Below, piece after piece: positions 1 to 7,453 of a stretch of 61,380 bases of DNA; the stretch's first letter is position 1, and each line of letters opens with the position of its first letter. The DNA is taken from the NCBI GenBank assembly GCA_027623325.1, contig JAQBXY010000021.1, forward strand, positions 1-61,380. The letters are read 5' to 3'. The notes beneath the pieces are model-generated. The model made no database searches. It was not told where the DNA came from and worked only from the letters and a program-made list of their open reading frames with translations. This DNA is from Gemmatimonadota bacterium (GTDB taxonomy: Bacteria; Gemmatimonadota; Gemmatimonadetes; Longimicrobiales; Gaopeijiaceae). A program made the translations under genes and the position numbers.

Positions 1-132
1 GATAAGCTCAACACCAGACCTCGCCGTAGGCTCGGCTTTCGAACCCCCGCCGAGTGTTACTTCACCAAAACCGCCCGTTAACTGCTGTTGCACTTCAAAC
101 TTGATGTCACATTGAAGCCCCGTATGTCGTGA

Positions 133-161
133 TTGACACACTACGTCGAATCTGACATAGT
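133..161 (+). promoter_or_regulatory. Candidate promoter/operator of the toxin-antitoxin pair
   Basis: A perfect TTGACA (133-138) lies 17 bases before CATAGT (156-161), a 4/6 match to a sigma-70 -10 box. Inverted half-sites overlap it: TATGTC at 123-128 with GACATA at 154-159, and CACTA at 139-143 with TAGTG at 158-162. Transcription would begin almost at the toxin ATG (169), so the mRNA could be nearly leaderless. Repression by the antitoxin is inferred from how such loci normally work. Confidence 0.45.
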
Positions 162-168
162 GGGGAGC

Positions 169-507
169 ATGAGCCCGAACGACAAGCCGCTCGTGTGGCT
201 GGCCAGGGAGGTGAAGTCGCCGCCGTTCTCGGCTGAGGCCAGAATCGAGGCCGGCTTCCTGCTACGCCGGTTGCAGCAGGGGGGGTCGTTGTCGATGCCG
301 CACTCTCGGCCGATGCCAAGTATCGGGAAGCGGTGTCACGAACTCAGGATCGTGGACGAGAGGGTAACGTGGAGGATCGTGTACTTCGTGGACGCCGATG
401 CTGTGGTGCTCCTCGACGTTTTCGCCAAGAAGACTCAGGCCACTCCGAGGAACGTCATCGAAACCTGCAGTACGCGGCTTGCGACGTACCAGGACAGCAG
501 GAAGTAG
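169..507 (+). CDS. RelE/ParE-superfamily toxin (phage Gp49-like, HigB type)
   Basis: A protein of 112 residues whose C-terminal half has the typical Gp49/HigB pattern: a W-R-I-V-Y-F strand, a V-V-L-L-D-V-F strand, then the basic A-K-K-T-Q-A-T-P motif and a helix containing R-L-A-x-Y. Members of this family are mRNA interferases that cut ribosome-bound transcripts. The ATG at 169 is preferred over the upstream in-frame TTG at 133, which lies in the putative -35 box. The antitoxin gene follows after 17 bases, the toxin-first order of higBA loci. Cellular target is not visible from sequence. Confidence 0.8.
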   Translation: MSPNDKPLVWLAREVKSPPFSAEARIEAGFLLRRLQQGGSLSMPHSRPMPSIGKRCHELRIVDERVTWRIVYFVDADAVVLLDVFAKKTQATPRNVIETCSTRLATYQDSRK

Positions 508-524
508 CGAGGGAGGCTGGAATC

Positions 525-842
525 ATGGATAAGGCGACGAGCAGGAAGCTGGCGGCAGCTGGCTGGACGACGGGCGACGCCCAGGAGTTCCTGGGCCTTT
601 CCGACGCGGAAGCCGCATTCGTGGACATGAAGCTCGCCTTGGCCGCAGACCTCAGGGCGCGGAGGCTGGAGAAGCACTTGAATCAGACTCAGGTCGCCCG
701 GATCATCGGCTCCAGTCAGTCGCGAGTCGCGAAGATGGAAGCCGCTGATGCCAGCGTGTCGGTGGATCTTCTGATCCGCGCCCTGCTCAAGCTCGGTGCA
801 GAACGCCGCGATGTGGCGCAGGCTGTCGCTGCCTCGGTGTAA
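525..842 (+). CDS. XRE-family helix-turn-helix antitoxin (HigA type)
   Basis: A protein of 105 residues. Residues about 45-100 form a lambda-repressor-like HTH, with L-N-Q-T-Q-V-A-R-I-I-G as helix 2 and S-Q-S-R-V-A-K-M-E as the recognition helix. The N-terminal 40 residues are probably the toxin-binding part. A strong ribosome site GGGAGG (511-516) sits 8 bases before the ATG at 525. It should bind and neutralise the toxin and repress the shared promoter. The pair lies 190 bases from the 3' end of an integron integrase gene, a common setting for TA cassettes, although no canonical attC site was found. Confidence 0.82.
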   Translation: MDKATSRKLAAAGWTTGDAQEFLGLSDAEAAFVDMKLALAADLRARRLEKHLNQTQVARIIGSSQSRVAKMEAADASVSVDLLIRALLKLGAERRDVAQAVAASV

Positions 843-881
843 GAAGCTTCAACCTAACTCTCTTTATTCAACGGGTCTGCC

Positions 882-899
882 CCGGATTCCGCAATCCGG
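882..899 (+). terminator. Stem-loop after the antitoxin gene
   Basis: A perfect 7-bp stem, CCGGATT (882-888) and AATCCGG (893-899), with a CCGC loop. There is no U-run after it, so it may be a weak terminator or a recombination-related hairpin. It lies between the converging antitoxin and integrase genes. Confidence 0.35.
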
Positions 900-1032
900 C
901 TCCGGTTCCGCGGCCACTCCCCTCAGAACTCCTGCCCTCCCAATCCCGCACCATGCCTGAGGAATCTCGCGCTAGCCGCTGGCGCCCGGGCCTTCTCCCT
1001 ATTGGTGGAAAGACAGCGCGCGACCTAACGGG

Positions 1033-2052
1033 CTAAAGGGGGTCGGGCTCGGGGCGTTCCGCGAAGATTGTGTCGAGGGGGCTTCGGATTCCCCGTCCGC
1101 CGCGGTTGAGCACGTGGGTGTAGATCATGGTGGTCTTCACGCTCCTGTGGCCGAGCAATTCCTGGATGGTGCGGATGTCGTATCCATCCTCCAATAGATG
1201 CGTGGCGAAGGAATGGCGGAACGTGTGGCTGGTGATTCGCTTGACCATGCCGATCGCTCTCGAAGCCGTGGTGACGGCCCTTTGCACCGCTGTTTGGTGC
1301 AGATGATATCGCCCGAGCGCACCGGTGGTTGGATCAGCGCTGAGCGTCGAAGACGGGAAGACGAACTGCCACCCGAACTCGAATCCGGCCCGGGGCGACT
1401 TTCTCGAATAGGCCCCGGGCAGGGTCACCCATCCGCCACCTCCGACGAGGTCGCGCTCGTGCGTCGCGCGCCTTCGCTGAAGTTGATCCTCCAGTCGGGT
1501 GACGAGCGCGGATGGGATCATGGACACCCGATCTCGTCCGCCTTTCCCCGATCGCACCACGAGTTCACGCCTCTCGAGGTCCAGGTCTTTGACCCGTAGG
1601 CTGAGCCCCTCGCTCAGACGTAGCCCAGATCCGTACAGCATCGACGCAACAAGCTGGGGCTTCCCTCCCATCGCGCGCAGAAGACGCCCGACCTCGGTGC
1701 GCGTCATCACGACCGGAAGCCTTTGTGGCGACTTGCCCTTCACGGTCTCGATATCGATGCCATCGACGGGCGCGGTGAGCACGACCTTGTAGAGGAAGAG
1801 CAGCGCGGCTCGGGCCTGGGCTTGGGTCGACCCGCTGGCGCCCCGTGCTACGACGAGGTGGGTCAGGAAGGCGTTGATCTCCTCGACCCCCATTTCGGAC
1901 GGATGGCGGAGTCCATGGAAACGGACAAATCGCAGTGTCCACCCTCGGTACGCCTCTTCCGTCCGCGGACTGTATCGGCGCGCGCGCACGGCCCGCGACA
2001 CGAGGTCTAGGAGCTTCGGCCTTTCTTGATCAGGGCGACCCTGTGTGGACAT
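1033..2052 (-). CDS. intI: Integron integrase (tyrosine recombinase, IntI family)
   Basis: A 339-residue tyrosine recombinase with a SAM-like N-terminal domain (about 12-90) and a catalytic domain (about 112-320). Catalytic residues are visible: R145 in GSGLRLSE, K170, H276-x-x-R279, H302 and nucleophile Y311. Between them, about residues 205-240, is the extra insert that marks IntI proteins among XerC/D relatives; it includes A-G-F-E-F-G-W-Q-F-V-F-P. The gene is full length. IntI enzymes recombine attI with folded attC hairpins. No attC array or clear attI was seen within 200 bases on either side, so this may be a cassette-less or degraded integron. The TA pair downstream could be a captured cassette. 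Confidence 0.9.
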   Translation of the reverse strand: MSTQGRPDQERPKLLDLVSRAVRARRYSPRTEEAYRGWTLRFVRFHGLRHPSEMGVEEINAFLTHLVVARGASGSTQAQARAALLFLYKVVLTAPVDGIDIETVKGKSPQRLPVVMTRTEVGRLLRAMGGKPQLVASMLYGSGLRLSEGLSLRVKDLDLERRELVVRSGKGGRDRVSMIPSALVTRLEDQLQRRRATHERDLVGGGGWVTLPGAYSRKSPRAGFEFGWQFVFPSSTLSADPTTGALGRYHLHQTAVQRAVTTASRAIGMVKRITSHTFRHSFATHLLEDGYDIRTIQELLGHRSVKTTMIYTHVLNRGGRGIRSPLDTIFAERPEPDPL

Positions 2053-2215
2053 TGGGGCTCCCGTGGAGTCATCTCTCTGCCGGCACCGAGCTCACGCCGG
2101 GAGACCGGCCCTGAGAATAGATCACGACCCAAGCGGGGCGATGCGATGCGACGACGGGCCCCGGTTCACCATCGAGCTTCGCGGGCCCACAACCATCCGT
2201 CCGAGAGCCCCTACC

Positions 2216-2620
2216 TCAGCGCGGCACCATCTGCTTCAACACCTCGGCGAAGTTGTTCACGAGCACGAAGCGGGGAGCGGTTGGCCCGTCCGCCCCACCA
2301 TCTGACGCGTGCCCATCTCGCGGGACACATAGGCGATCCACCGTCCATCCGGTGAGATCGCCGGATCCATTTCCTCGGACGGAGTAGCGAATAGTGGCGT
2401 GGCCACACTGTCCTGACGAGGACGGCTGTGCGGTGCTACCGGGATACGGGGGCTCGCCGACGAGCATCTCGTACAGCACACACGCGAGCGAGAGAGTGTC
2501 GCTCGCGGGACCGATGGCCTGATCGCCCGTCGCCTGCTCAGGCGACATGTAGTACGGGGTGCCTAGCGAGAGCCCGGTTTCCGTGAGGCGCCCGCTTCCT
2601 CCTGCAGCGCCATCCAGACC
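2216..2620 (-). pseudogene. Decayed Ser/Thr protein kinase with TolB-like C-terminus
   Basis: Reading leftward from about 2620, one frame gives a kinase activation segment and P+1 loop (G-R-L-T-E-T-G-L-S-L-G-T-P-Y-Y-M-S-P-E-Q-A), then A-S-D-T-L-S-L-A-C-V-L-Y-E-M-L-V-G-E-P-P-Y from helix F. Near 2430 the similarity moves to another frame: M-D-P-A-I-S-P-D-G-R-W-I-A-Y-V-S is a TolB/WD40-type blade found at the C-terminus of large bacterial kinases. A final frame ends in N-N-F-A-E-V-L-K-Q-M-V-P-R. The kinase N-lobe, catalytic loop and most of the propeller are missing. The remnant therefore carries a large internal deletion and frameshifts, and abuts the next gene's stop codon. Confidence 0.75.
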
Positions 2621-4249
2621 TCAGGGCGTTAGCTGAAAGATCACGAGCACGACGAAGTTCCACATGAGGTGGGCAACCACCACAGCCGGGAGACTGTCGC
2701 TGAACGCTCGCAGTGCAGACCAGCACAGGCCAGCCCCAAGGGCCGTGACGACGAGCGCCGCAGACCCAATGGGAATATGCGCCAGCGAGTAGAGCACGGC
2801 TCCGGCGACGACGGCCCACGGCAACGACATCCTCCGCGCCAAAGCGTTGTGAATCGCGCCACGCCAGACGACCTCTTCGAACACCACGACCATCGGCATG
2901 AGAAAGACCACGATCAGCGCACCGGGACTTCGGAACGCCGCGTAGAGCGCCGCGACGTCGGCCCGAAGAGAGGGAAACGCTCCTGCGACGGGCTCGAAAA
3001 GCACGAGGGTCGCAACGGCCATCATCAGGCCCACCATCGCGCCCAGGATCATGGAGCTGGCAGGAGGCCCACTCCCCCACAACGTCCTCCGTTCAAGCAA
3101 CAGGGCCGTCACGCCCAACAGCGCGGCTGAGGTTCCAATGGCCAGCCAGATCCCGATTTGGGTCGAGATCCATGCGCCGATGAGCCAGACGAGCCCGTAG
3201 GCGAGGGCGCGTCCACCGGCCATGGACCCGTCCGCTCCTCGCGGCTCCGGCCCCGAGGAACGCTCTGAAGCGAGGCTCCCGACAAGGCGTAGGGCTCGCT
3301 CCACCCAAGACCACGGACCTCGACTGGGAGCCCGCTCACGCTCGGCTTCCAATGCTGTCCTGGCAGCCTCGTCGAAGCTCTGGGTCTCCCGATGTCCTAT
3401 GAGAGACCAGAACCGATCATCGTGGGCGATGAGGTCCGTTTTGAGCCCCACGACGACTTCACGCGCGACGGACCACTTCGCTCGGGTGACGAACCGCACC
3501 CAATGCGACGAGAGCTGCGGCGAGAGGAAGGGGACCTGGATCATCACGGGCTTGTGCACGCCCAAGGCCGCGGCGGTTCGCTCCAGAATCTCGCGTCCGG
3601 AGAGCACGTCCGGACCGGGCACGTCGAACCACGTGCTGTACTCCAGTTCGAGGTCCAGCGCTCGCACGAGCGCGACGGTGATGTCGTCGATGGACACCGG
3701 CTCCGTGCGCGACCGAAGCCAGCTCGGAAGGATCATCACGGGCAGGCGCGCGGCCAGGTCCCGGACGATGAGCCAACTCAAGCTTCCATCGCCCACGATC
3801 ATGCTGGCACGGAGCTCCACGGTGAGGACGTCGCCCGCCCTCAGGGCTTCGCCCACCTCTTCACGGCTCCGAAGATGTTCGGACGCATCGCCCGGCGCGG
3901 CGACTCCGCCCAAGTAGACGATCCGGTCCAGCCCGGCCTTCGCGGCTTCTTTGGAGAACGCCTCCGCCTGCCGAACCTCGGCGCTGCGAAAGTCGTCCCC
4001 GTGCGACGCCATGCCATGAATCATGTACAGGGCAGCCTTGCACCTCTCCATGGCCCCGCCCAACGATCCGGGGTCGGATACGTCGAGCTGGACCCAGGTA
4101 CGCTCGGGCCACCGAGCCTGCGCGGACGTTACGTCTCGCGTCGCGCAGCGAACGCTCCACCCCGCTTCGACGAGTGCGTCGTACACGTATCGACCGACGA
4201 AGCCGGTGGCTCCCGTGAGCAGAATCGTACGCTTGTCTTGACCATTCAT
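2621..4249 (-). CDS. Fusion of an atypical SDR (NAD(P)-binding) domain and a CPBP intramembrane protease
   Basis: A 542-residue protein. Residues 8-300 form an NmrA/NDUFA9-like atypical SDR with the dinucleotide motif G-A-T-G-F-V-G at 13-19. After a linker, residues about 345-542 contain several membrane segments and the CPBP (CAAX protease/bacteriocin-processing) motifs: E458-E459-x-x-x-R463, H491 in L-A-H-I-P, and H527-x-x-x-N531. All presumed catalytic residues are present, so the protease half could be active inside the membrane. The SDR half faces the cytoplasm by inference. Start ATG at 4249 is followed at once by the nucleotide-binding strand. The fusion runs in one uninterrupted frame. 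Substrates are unknown. Confidence 0.82.
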   Translation of the reverse strand: MNGQDKRTILLTGATGFVGRYVYDALVEAGWSVRCATRDVTSAQARWPERTWVQLDVSDPGSLGGAMERCKAALYMIHGMASHGDDFRSAEVRQAEAFSKEAAKAGLDRIVYLGGVAAPGDASEHLRSREEVGEALRAGDVLTVELRASMIVGDGSLSWLIVRDLAARLPVMILPSWLRSRTEPVSIDDITVALVRALDLELEYSTWFDVPGPDVLSGREILERTAAALGVHKPVMIQVPFLSPQLSSHWVRFVTRAKWSVAREVVVGLKTDLIAHDDRFWSLIGHRETQSFDEAARTALEAERERAPSRGPWSWVERALRLVGSLASERSSGPEPRGADGSMAGGRALAYGLVWLIGAWISTQIGIWLAIGTSAALLGVTALLLERRTLWGSGPPASSMILGAMVGLMMAVATLVLFEPVAGAFPSLRADVAALYAAFRSPGALIVVFLMPMVVVFEEVVWRGAIHNALARRMSLPWAVVAGAVLYSLAHIPIGSAALVVTALGAGLCWSALRAFSDSLPAVVVAHLMWNFVVLVIFQLTP

Positions 4250-4253
4250 GCGA

Positions 4254-4808
4254 TCACCATCCTCCTGACCCTAGATCACCCTTGAAGGGTCCCACAACGT
4301 CCGAAGTGATCCAACCAGCGTAGAAGCCGCCGGCTTGGGCCCGCACCTCCTCTCCGGCCAGGACGCAGTCGACCCGATTGGGGTAGAACGCGAGATAGTC
4401 CCGGAGCGCTTCAAAATCGGGGAACGGCTCAGCGTAGCTCCACGCGGCCTCTTCCACGCGCTCGCCTTCCTGAGTCCGCACGGACCAGTACCGAGCGGTA
4501 CCCTTCCACTCACACCGAGACACGCCGGCCTCTGGGCGCATCAACTCCATCCGTATGTCGGACGGCGGGATGTAGAAGGTGGGAGGACTGGCCGTCTCCA
4601 ACAGTCGAAGAGCCCCAGTAGTGTCTGCGATGACGGCACCGCCCACCCGAATCACGATCCGCCGCTCATCCGGCTCGAGCCGGGGCGGCCGAGGATAGTC
4701 CCACACGGATTCCTGACCCACGCCGGGTGTATCCGCGAATTCCGGCCGTTGCGAGCCGTCCCAACGCCAGATGCCGCGCCCACGTTTGGCCCATTCAGGC
4801 AGTTGCAT
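4254..4808 (-). CDS. DUF427 domain protein
   Basis: A 184-residue protein resembling the DUF427 family: a small beta-rich fold with repeated strands and the typical F-Y-I-P-P-x-D-I and A-W-S-Y-x-E-P segments, followed by F-Y-P-N-R-V-D and F-Y-x-G-W. The biochemical role of the family is not established. The ATG at 4808 is preferred because an upstream start at 4847 would overlap the photolyase gene by 53 bases; with 4808 the overlap is 14 bases. It is probably co-transcribed with the photolyase upstream and the SDR-protease gene downstream, which starts 5 bases after its stop. Confidence 0.75.
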   Translation of the reverse strand: MQLPEWAKRGRGIWRWDGSQRPEFADTPGVGQESVWDYPRPPRLEPDERRIVIRVGGAVIADTTGALRLLETASPPTFYIPPSDIRMELMRPEAGVSRCEWKGTARYWSVRTQEGERVEEAAWSYAEPFPDFEALRDYLAFYPNRVDCVLAGEEVRAQAGGFYAGWITSDVVGPFKGDLGSGGW

Positions 4809-6300
4809 GACCCGCTCCGTCCAGAGTGAGCTGCGCGCTCGGTCCACCCCAGCGCTCCAAGTACCGATCCAACGACAATTTCCGCCGCGTCGACGCGGAT
4901 GTCATGGAGCGGACCTTCCCGAAGATCGGTCGCTCCGGCCACCCACGGTCGAATCGGCCCATGACCCAGAAGATGCCGCTGTAGGAGTTCGGATCTCGGC
5001 CATCGAGTGCGTACCGGTTGTTGATTTCGACCATGACGTCGAGCGCCTCGCGGGGGTGTTCGGTCCACTCGAGGATCTTCTTTCCCCACAGCATCCGCAG
5101 ATAGTTGTGGATGTAGCCGTCCTCCACGAGCTGCCTCTGGGCGGCGTTCCAGATTTCGTCGTGCGTTTCGGCCGCCGCGAATTCGTCCGCGGAATACAAG
5201 TGCTCCCGTCGGTCGTGGACGTGATCCTCGAGCGTCTGGCGCGCCCACGCCGGCAGCGTTTCGTACTGGGTGAAATCCGGCTCGTAGACCGCGTACCCGT
5301 GACCGACTTCGCGCCACGTGATGAGTTGATCGAGGAACGCTTCGGCGCTGGCGCTCATGCCCCACCAGCCGCTCCGGCGTCCGTCCGGTTTGTCGGAGAG
5401 TCGAATGGGGGTCCACTCCTCCGCGTCGACAACCGCACGAAAGATCTCGTGCGGCGAGATGTGTCCGTAGTGCAGCCAGGGTGACAGTCCACTCGGAGCC
5501 ATCGAGTCGGGATGGTTGCGATCCTCTACGTACCTCGGCAGTGAGGCTTCCACGAAGTCCTGCAGGCGCGAACGTGCAGCGGATGCCCCGCCACGCCATG
5601 GAGTCGTACCCACCGAGTGGTCGATGGGGAGCGACGCGAGAAGGCTCGGGTCTTCGAAGTCGGCCGGTTCGGCGGGCGCCCAGCGCGCCGCGACTTCAGT
5701 GGGCAACTCGCCCATGGGGGGCAATACGATGCCGGTGAGGGGGTCCGCGCTCGGCACATCACCGAGTCGGGCAGGCAGCTCTTTGTGCAGATAGCGCCTG
5801 AAGTGATACGCCGCGCTGTAGGGACGACCCGCGGCGCGAATCGGGAGGAGTCCGACGCTATCGACCGCGTCGACCCGGACCCCTTCCAAGCGCGAGGCCG
5901 CTTCGAGGAGCTTAGGGGTGAAGAAGACCGGCGAGTCGTCCGTGACGACGTGACACGCTCGAGCGGCCAATGCACGCACGAGCCCCCTGCCCTCGCCCGC
6001 GCTCCGCTCGATGAACGGGAAGTACCCAACGGGAGACGCCGACAACTTCGTGCTGTGTTCGCGCATGCCGTCCATGATCGCCTGGTGGTGCCGATCCGAA
6101 GCCCATCGATACCCCAGCTCGAGCCCCTCGTAGATGAGCAGCGGCTTACCGAGAGATCGGGCGACGGTCACGGCGTGGTCGAGCGCGTAGTTCCACTCCA
6201 ACCGTCGCGTCGCGGTCATCCAGTAGAGCACGAAGGCTCCGCCTAGGCGCGGGGGCGCCTCGGCCAGGGTTCGGACCCGCATCGTGGGTGGGTGACTCAT
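4795..6300 (-). CDS. phr: Class II deoxyribodipyrimidine photolyase
   Basis: A 501-residue cryptochrome/photolyase. The N-terminal alpha/beta domain opens with V-L-Y-W-M-T-A-T-R-R, the class II form of the antenna domain. The C-terminal FAD domain holds L-I-T-W-R-E-V-G-H-G-Y and T-H-D-E-I-W-N-A-A-Q-R-Q-L followed by G-Y-I-H-N-Y-L-R-M-L-W-G-K-K, the most conserved class II block. The enzyme uses blue light and FADH- to split cyclobutane pyrimidine dimers. Its promoter region (6301-6424) contains two nested inverted repeats, suggesting dedicated control, possibly by light or a MerR/LitR-type factor. The regulator itself is not in view. Confidence 0.9.
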   Translation of the reverse strand: MSHPPTMRVRTLAEAPPRLGGAFVLYWMTATRRLEWNYALDHAVTVARSLGKPLLIYEGLELGYRWASDRHHQAIMDGMREHSTKLSASPVGYFPFIERSAGEGRGLVRALAARACHVVTDDSPVFFTPKLLEAASRLEGVRVDAVDSVGLLPIRAAGRPYSAAYHFRRYLHKELPARLGDVPSADPLTGIVLPPMGELPTEVAARWAPAEPADFEDPSLLASLPIDHSVGTTPWRGGASAARSRLQDFVEASLPRYVEDRNHPDSMAPSGLSPWLHYGHISPHEIFRAVVDAEEWTPIRLSDKPDGRRSGWWGMSASAEAFLDQLITWREVGHGYAVYEPDFTQYETLPAWARQTLEDHVHDRREHLYSADEFAAAETHDEIWNAAQRQLVEDGYIHNYLRMLWGKKILEWTEHPREALDVMVEINNRYALDGRDPNSYSGIFWVMGRFDRGWPERPIFGKVRSMTSASTRRKLSLDRYLERWGGPSAQLTLDGAGHATA

Positions 6301-6321
6301 CGGAAACCGCTCCGTGTCTCA

Positions 6322-6383
6322 CGTGTGTACAAGTATCGTCTAACTCATTACATTGAGAAGTTAGACAAAACCCGGTACACACG
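6322..6383. promoter_or_regulatory. Nested inverted repeats upstream of the photolyase gene
   Basis: The outer pair is CGTGTGTAC (6322-6330) and its exact reverse complement GTACACACG (6375-6383). The inner pair is GTCTAAC (6339-6345) and GTTAGAC (6360-6366), perfect over 7 bp. The whole block lies 22-83 bases before the photolyase start and also upstream of the small membrane protein genes on the other strand. On the minus strand, TTGTCT and GATACT could be promoter elements but are spaced too widely (25 bases) for plain sigma-70, unlike ordinary promoters. A bound regulator is inferred, not shown. Confidence 0.6.
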
Positions 6384-6424
6384 AAAGCCGGTAGTCGAAT
6401 TCAACAAGACCAAGGGTGTCACTC

Positions 6425-6658
6425 ATGAACAACACGCACGACCAGACAACACAAACGAGCGCAACACAGGAACATGCGCCGGCCCGAGGCCTCCTTTCGA
6501 GCCCCCGGACGTTCTTCTTCATGGCTGCATTCCTGTCCTTCGTACTGTCGGTCGGCCTCTTCTTCAGCGGTGACCGTGAGCGCGGAATCTTCGTCGGGAT
6601 CTGGGTGCCTTCCATCCTCTCCGCCGGCACACTCACCCTGATGGGGCGAGGCCGATGA
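6425..6658 (+). CDS. Small membrane protein (77 aa)
   Basis: Residues 1-22 are polar and Gln/Thr-rich. After them comes S-S-P-R-T-F-F-F-M-A-A-F-L-S-F-V-L-S-V as a first membrane helix, a short charged loop G-D-R-E-R-G, and a second hydrophobic segment I-F-V-G-I-W-V-P-S-I-L. The ATG at 6425 is used; an in-frame GTG lies 9 bases earlier. The stop overlaps the next start (ATGA), indicating translational coupling with a second tiny membrane protein. I recognise the F-x-S-P-R-T-F-F-F pattern as that of a conserved short protein but cannot name its function. Confidence 0.65.
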   Translation: MNNTHDQTTQTSATQEHAPARGLLSSPRTFFFMAAFLSFVLSVGLFFSGDRERGIFVGIWVPSILSAGTLTLMGRGR

Positions 6659-6795
6659 CCGACGGAATCCTCTTTGCACTCGGATGCGGCATCTCCTTCA
6701 TCTTCATCGCCGGAGCCTACGTCTACATTCGTGAAACGGCGACCCAAAGTGGACGCGAGGTGACCGACGCCAAGCGGCCCACACCAGCCCAGTAA
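6655..6795 (+). CDS. Very small membrane protein (46 aa)
   Basis: A 46-residue reading frame starting at the ATG that overlaps the previous stop by 4 bases. The N-terminal 25 residues form one hydrophobic helix (I-L-F-A-L-G-C-G-I-S-F-I-F-I-A-G-A-Y-V-Y-I) and the rest is polar. Coupling to the 77-residue membrane protein suggests that the two form one small membrane complex. The function is unknown. The case for coding rests on the overlap, the helix and the clean stop, not on known homologues. Confidence 0.55.
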   Translation: MTDGILFALGCGISFIFIAGAYVYIRETATQSGREVTDAKRPTPAQ

Positions 6796-6854
6796 AGAGC
6801 GTCGAAACACATCCTGTGGAAGACTTATGGAAGACTCTAGGTCCCAAATGGCAA

Positions 6855-6888
6855 AAGCCCCACAAGCATATAAGTGCTTGTGAGGCTT
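6855..6888 (-). terminator. Intrinsic terminator of tRNA-Lys
   Basis: Read on the minus strand, the stem pairs 6884-6888 with 6855-6859 and 6875-6882 with 6861-6868, 13 bp with one unpaired base on each side and a 6-base loop. It is followed by a T-run (GGCTTTT). It begins 14 bases after the 3' end of the tRNA. Confidence 0.8.
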
Positions 6889-6901
6889 CACTTTGCCCGA
6901 G

Positions 6902-6974
<73 letters not shown>

Positions 6975-7453
6975 GTCTCTTCCTCTCGCGCCGACATGAG
7001 GAGAACCCGAAAGCTACGGAGCGGGAGGGCCGGGTCAACCTCACCAGTTGGACTACTGAGTCGGGTTCGCCGGAAGGCACTCTTGAGCGTGACCTTCATG
7101 ATTCTCCGAAGACGCGGGGATCTCTCGGCGCTTCCAAAGTGCAGGAAGTGGACCGCATAGCGGAATCCCTTTGCGCTCAAGGTCATTCGTGAGCCACCCG
7201 GCGCTATCCCCCCCTCGGAGAGGATTGAAGCGGTGCAAAACGTGTTTCACGACGCCGGCCGGGTGTTGCATCGACGTTCCATGAAACAGCGGGCCCGGCC
7301 CGTGCCGACTCGCCTTGAAGGCCCGACATCCGGGCGGATCAACGGTTTTCGCCACTCACCGTCGACCGTGCACGCCCCCTGCTCATGGTATGGCCCCACC
7401 TGCGGTGATGAAACGATCCGCGCGATACGGTCAACCAAAACAAAGGAACTACG
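6975..7453. other. Intergenic region with no recognisable gene (479 bases)
   Basis: It lies between the tRNA-Lys gene and the lipoprotein gene. No reading frame here has a plausible start, composition or known motif. On the minus strand TTGACC (7033-7038) and TAGCTT (7011-7016), 16 bases apart, could be a weak promoter for the tRNA. On the plus strand AAAGGAA at 7441-7447 is the ribosome site of the lipoprotein gene. Nothing else was identified. Confidence 0.5.

Noticed and set aside
6-84. Possible attC site upstream of the toxin (GCTCAAC ... GTTAACT with inner CTCGGC/GCCGAG hairpin)
   Set aside because: GTTAACT breaks the GTTRRRY rule, only 5 of 7 positions of the two cores pair, and the L boxes do not match each other, so it is not a supported attC.
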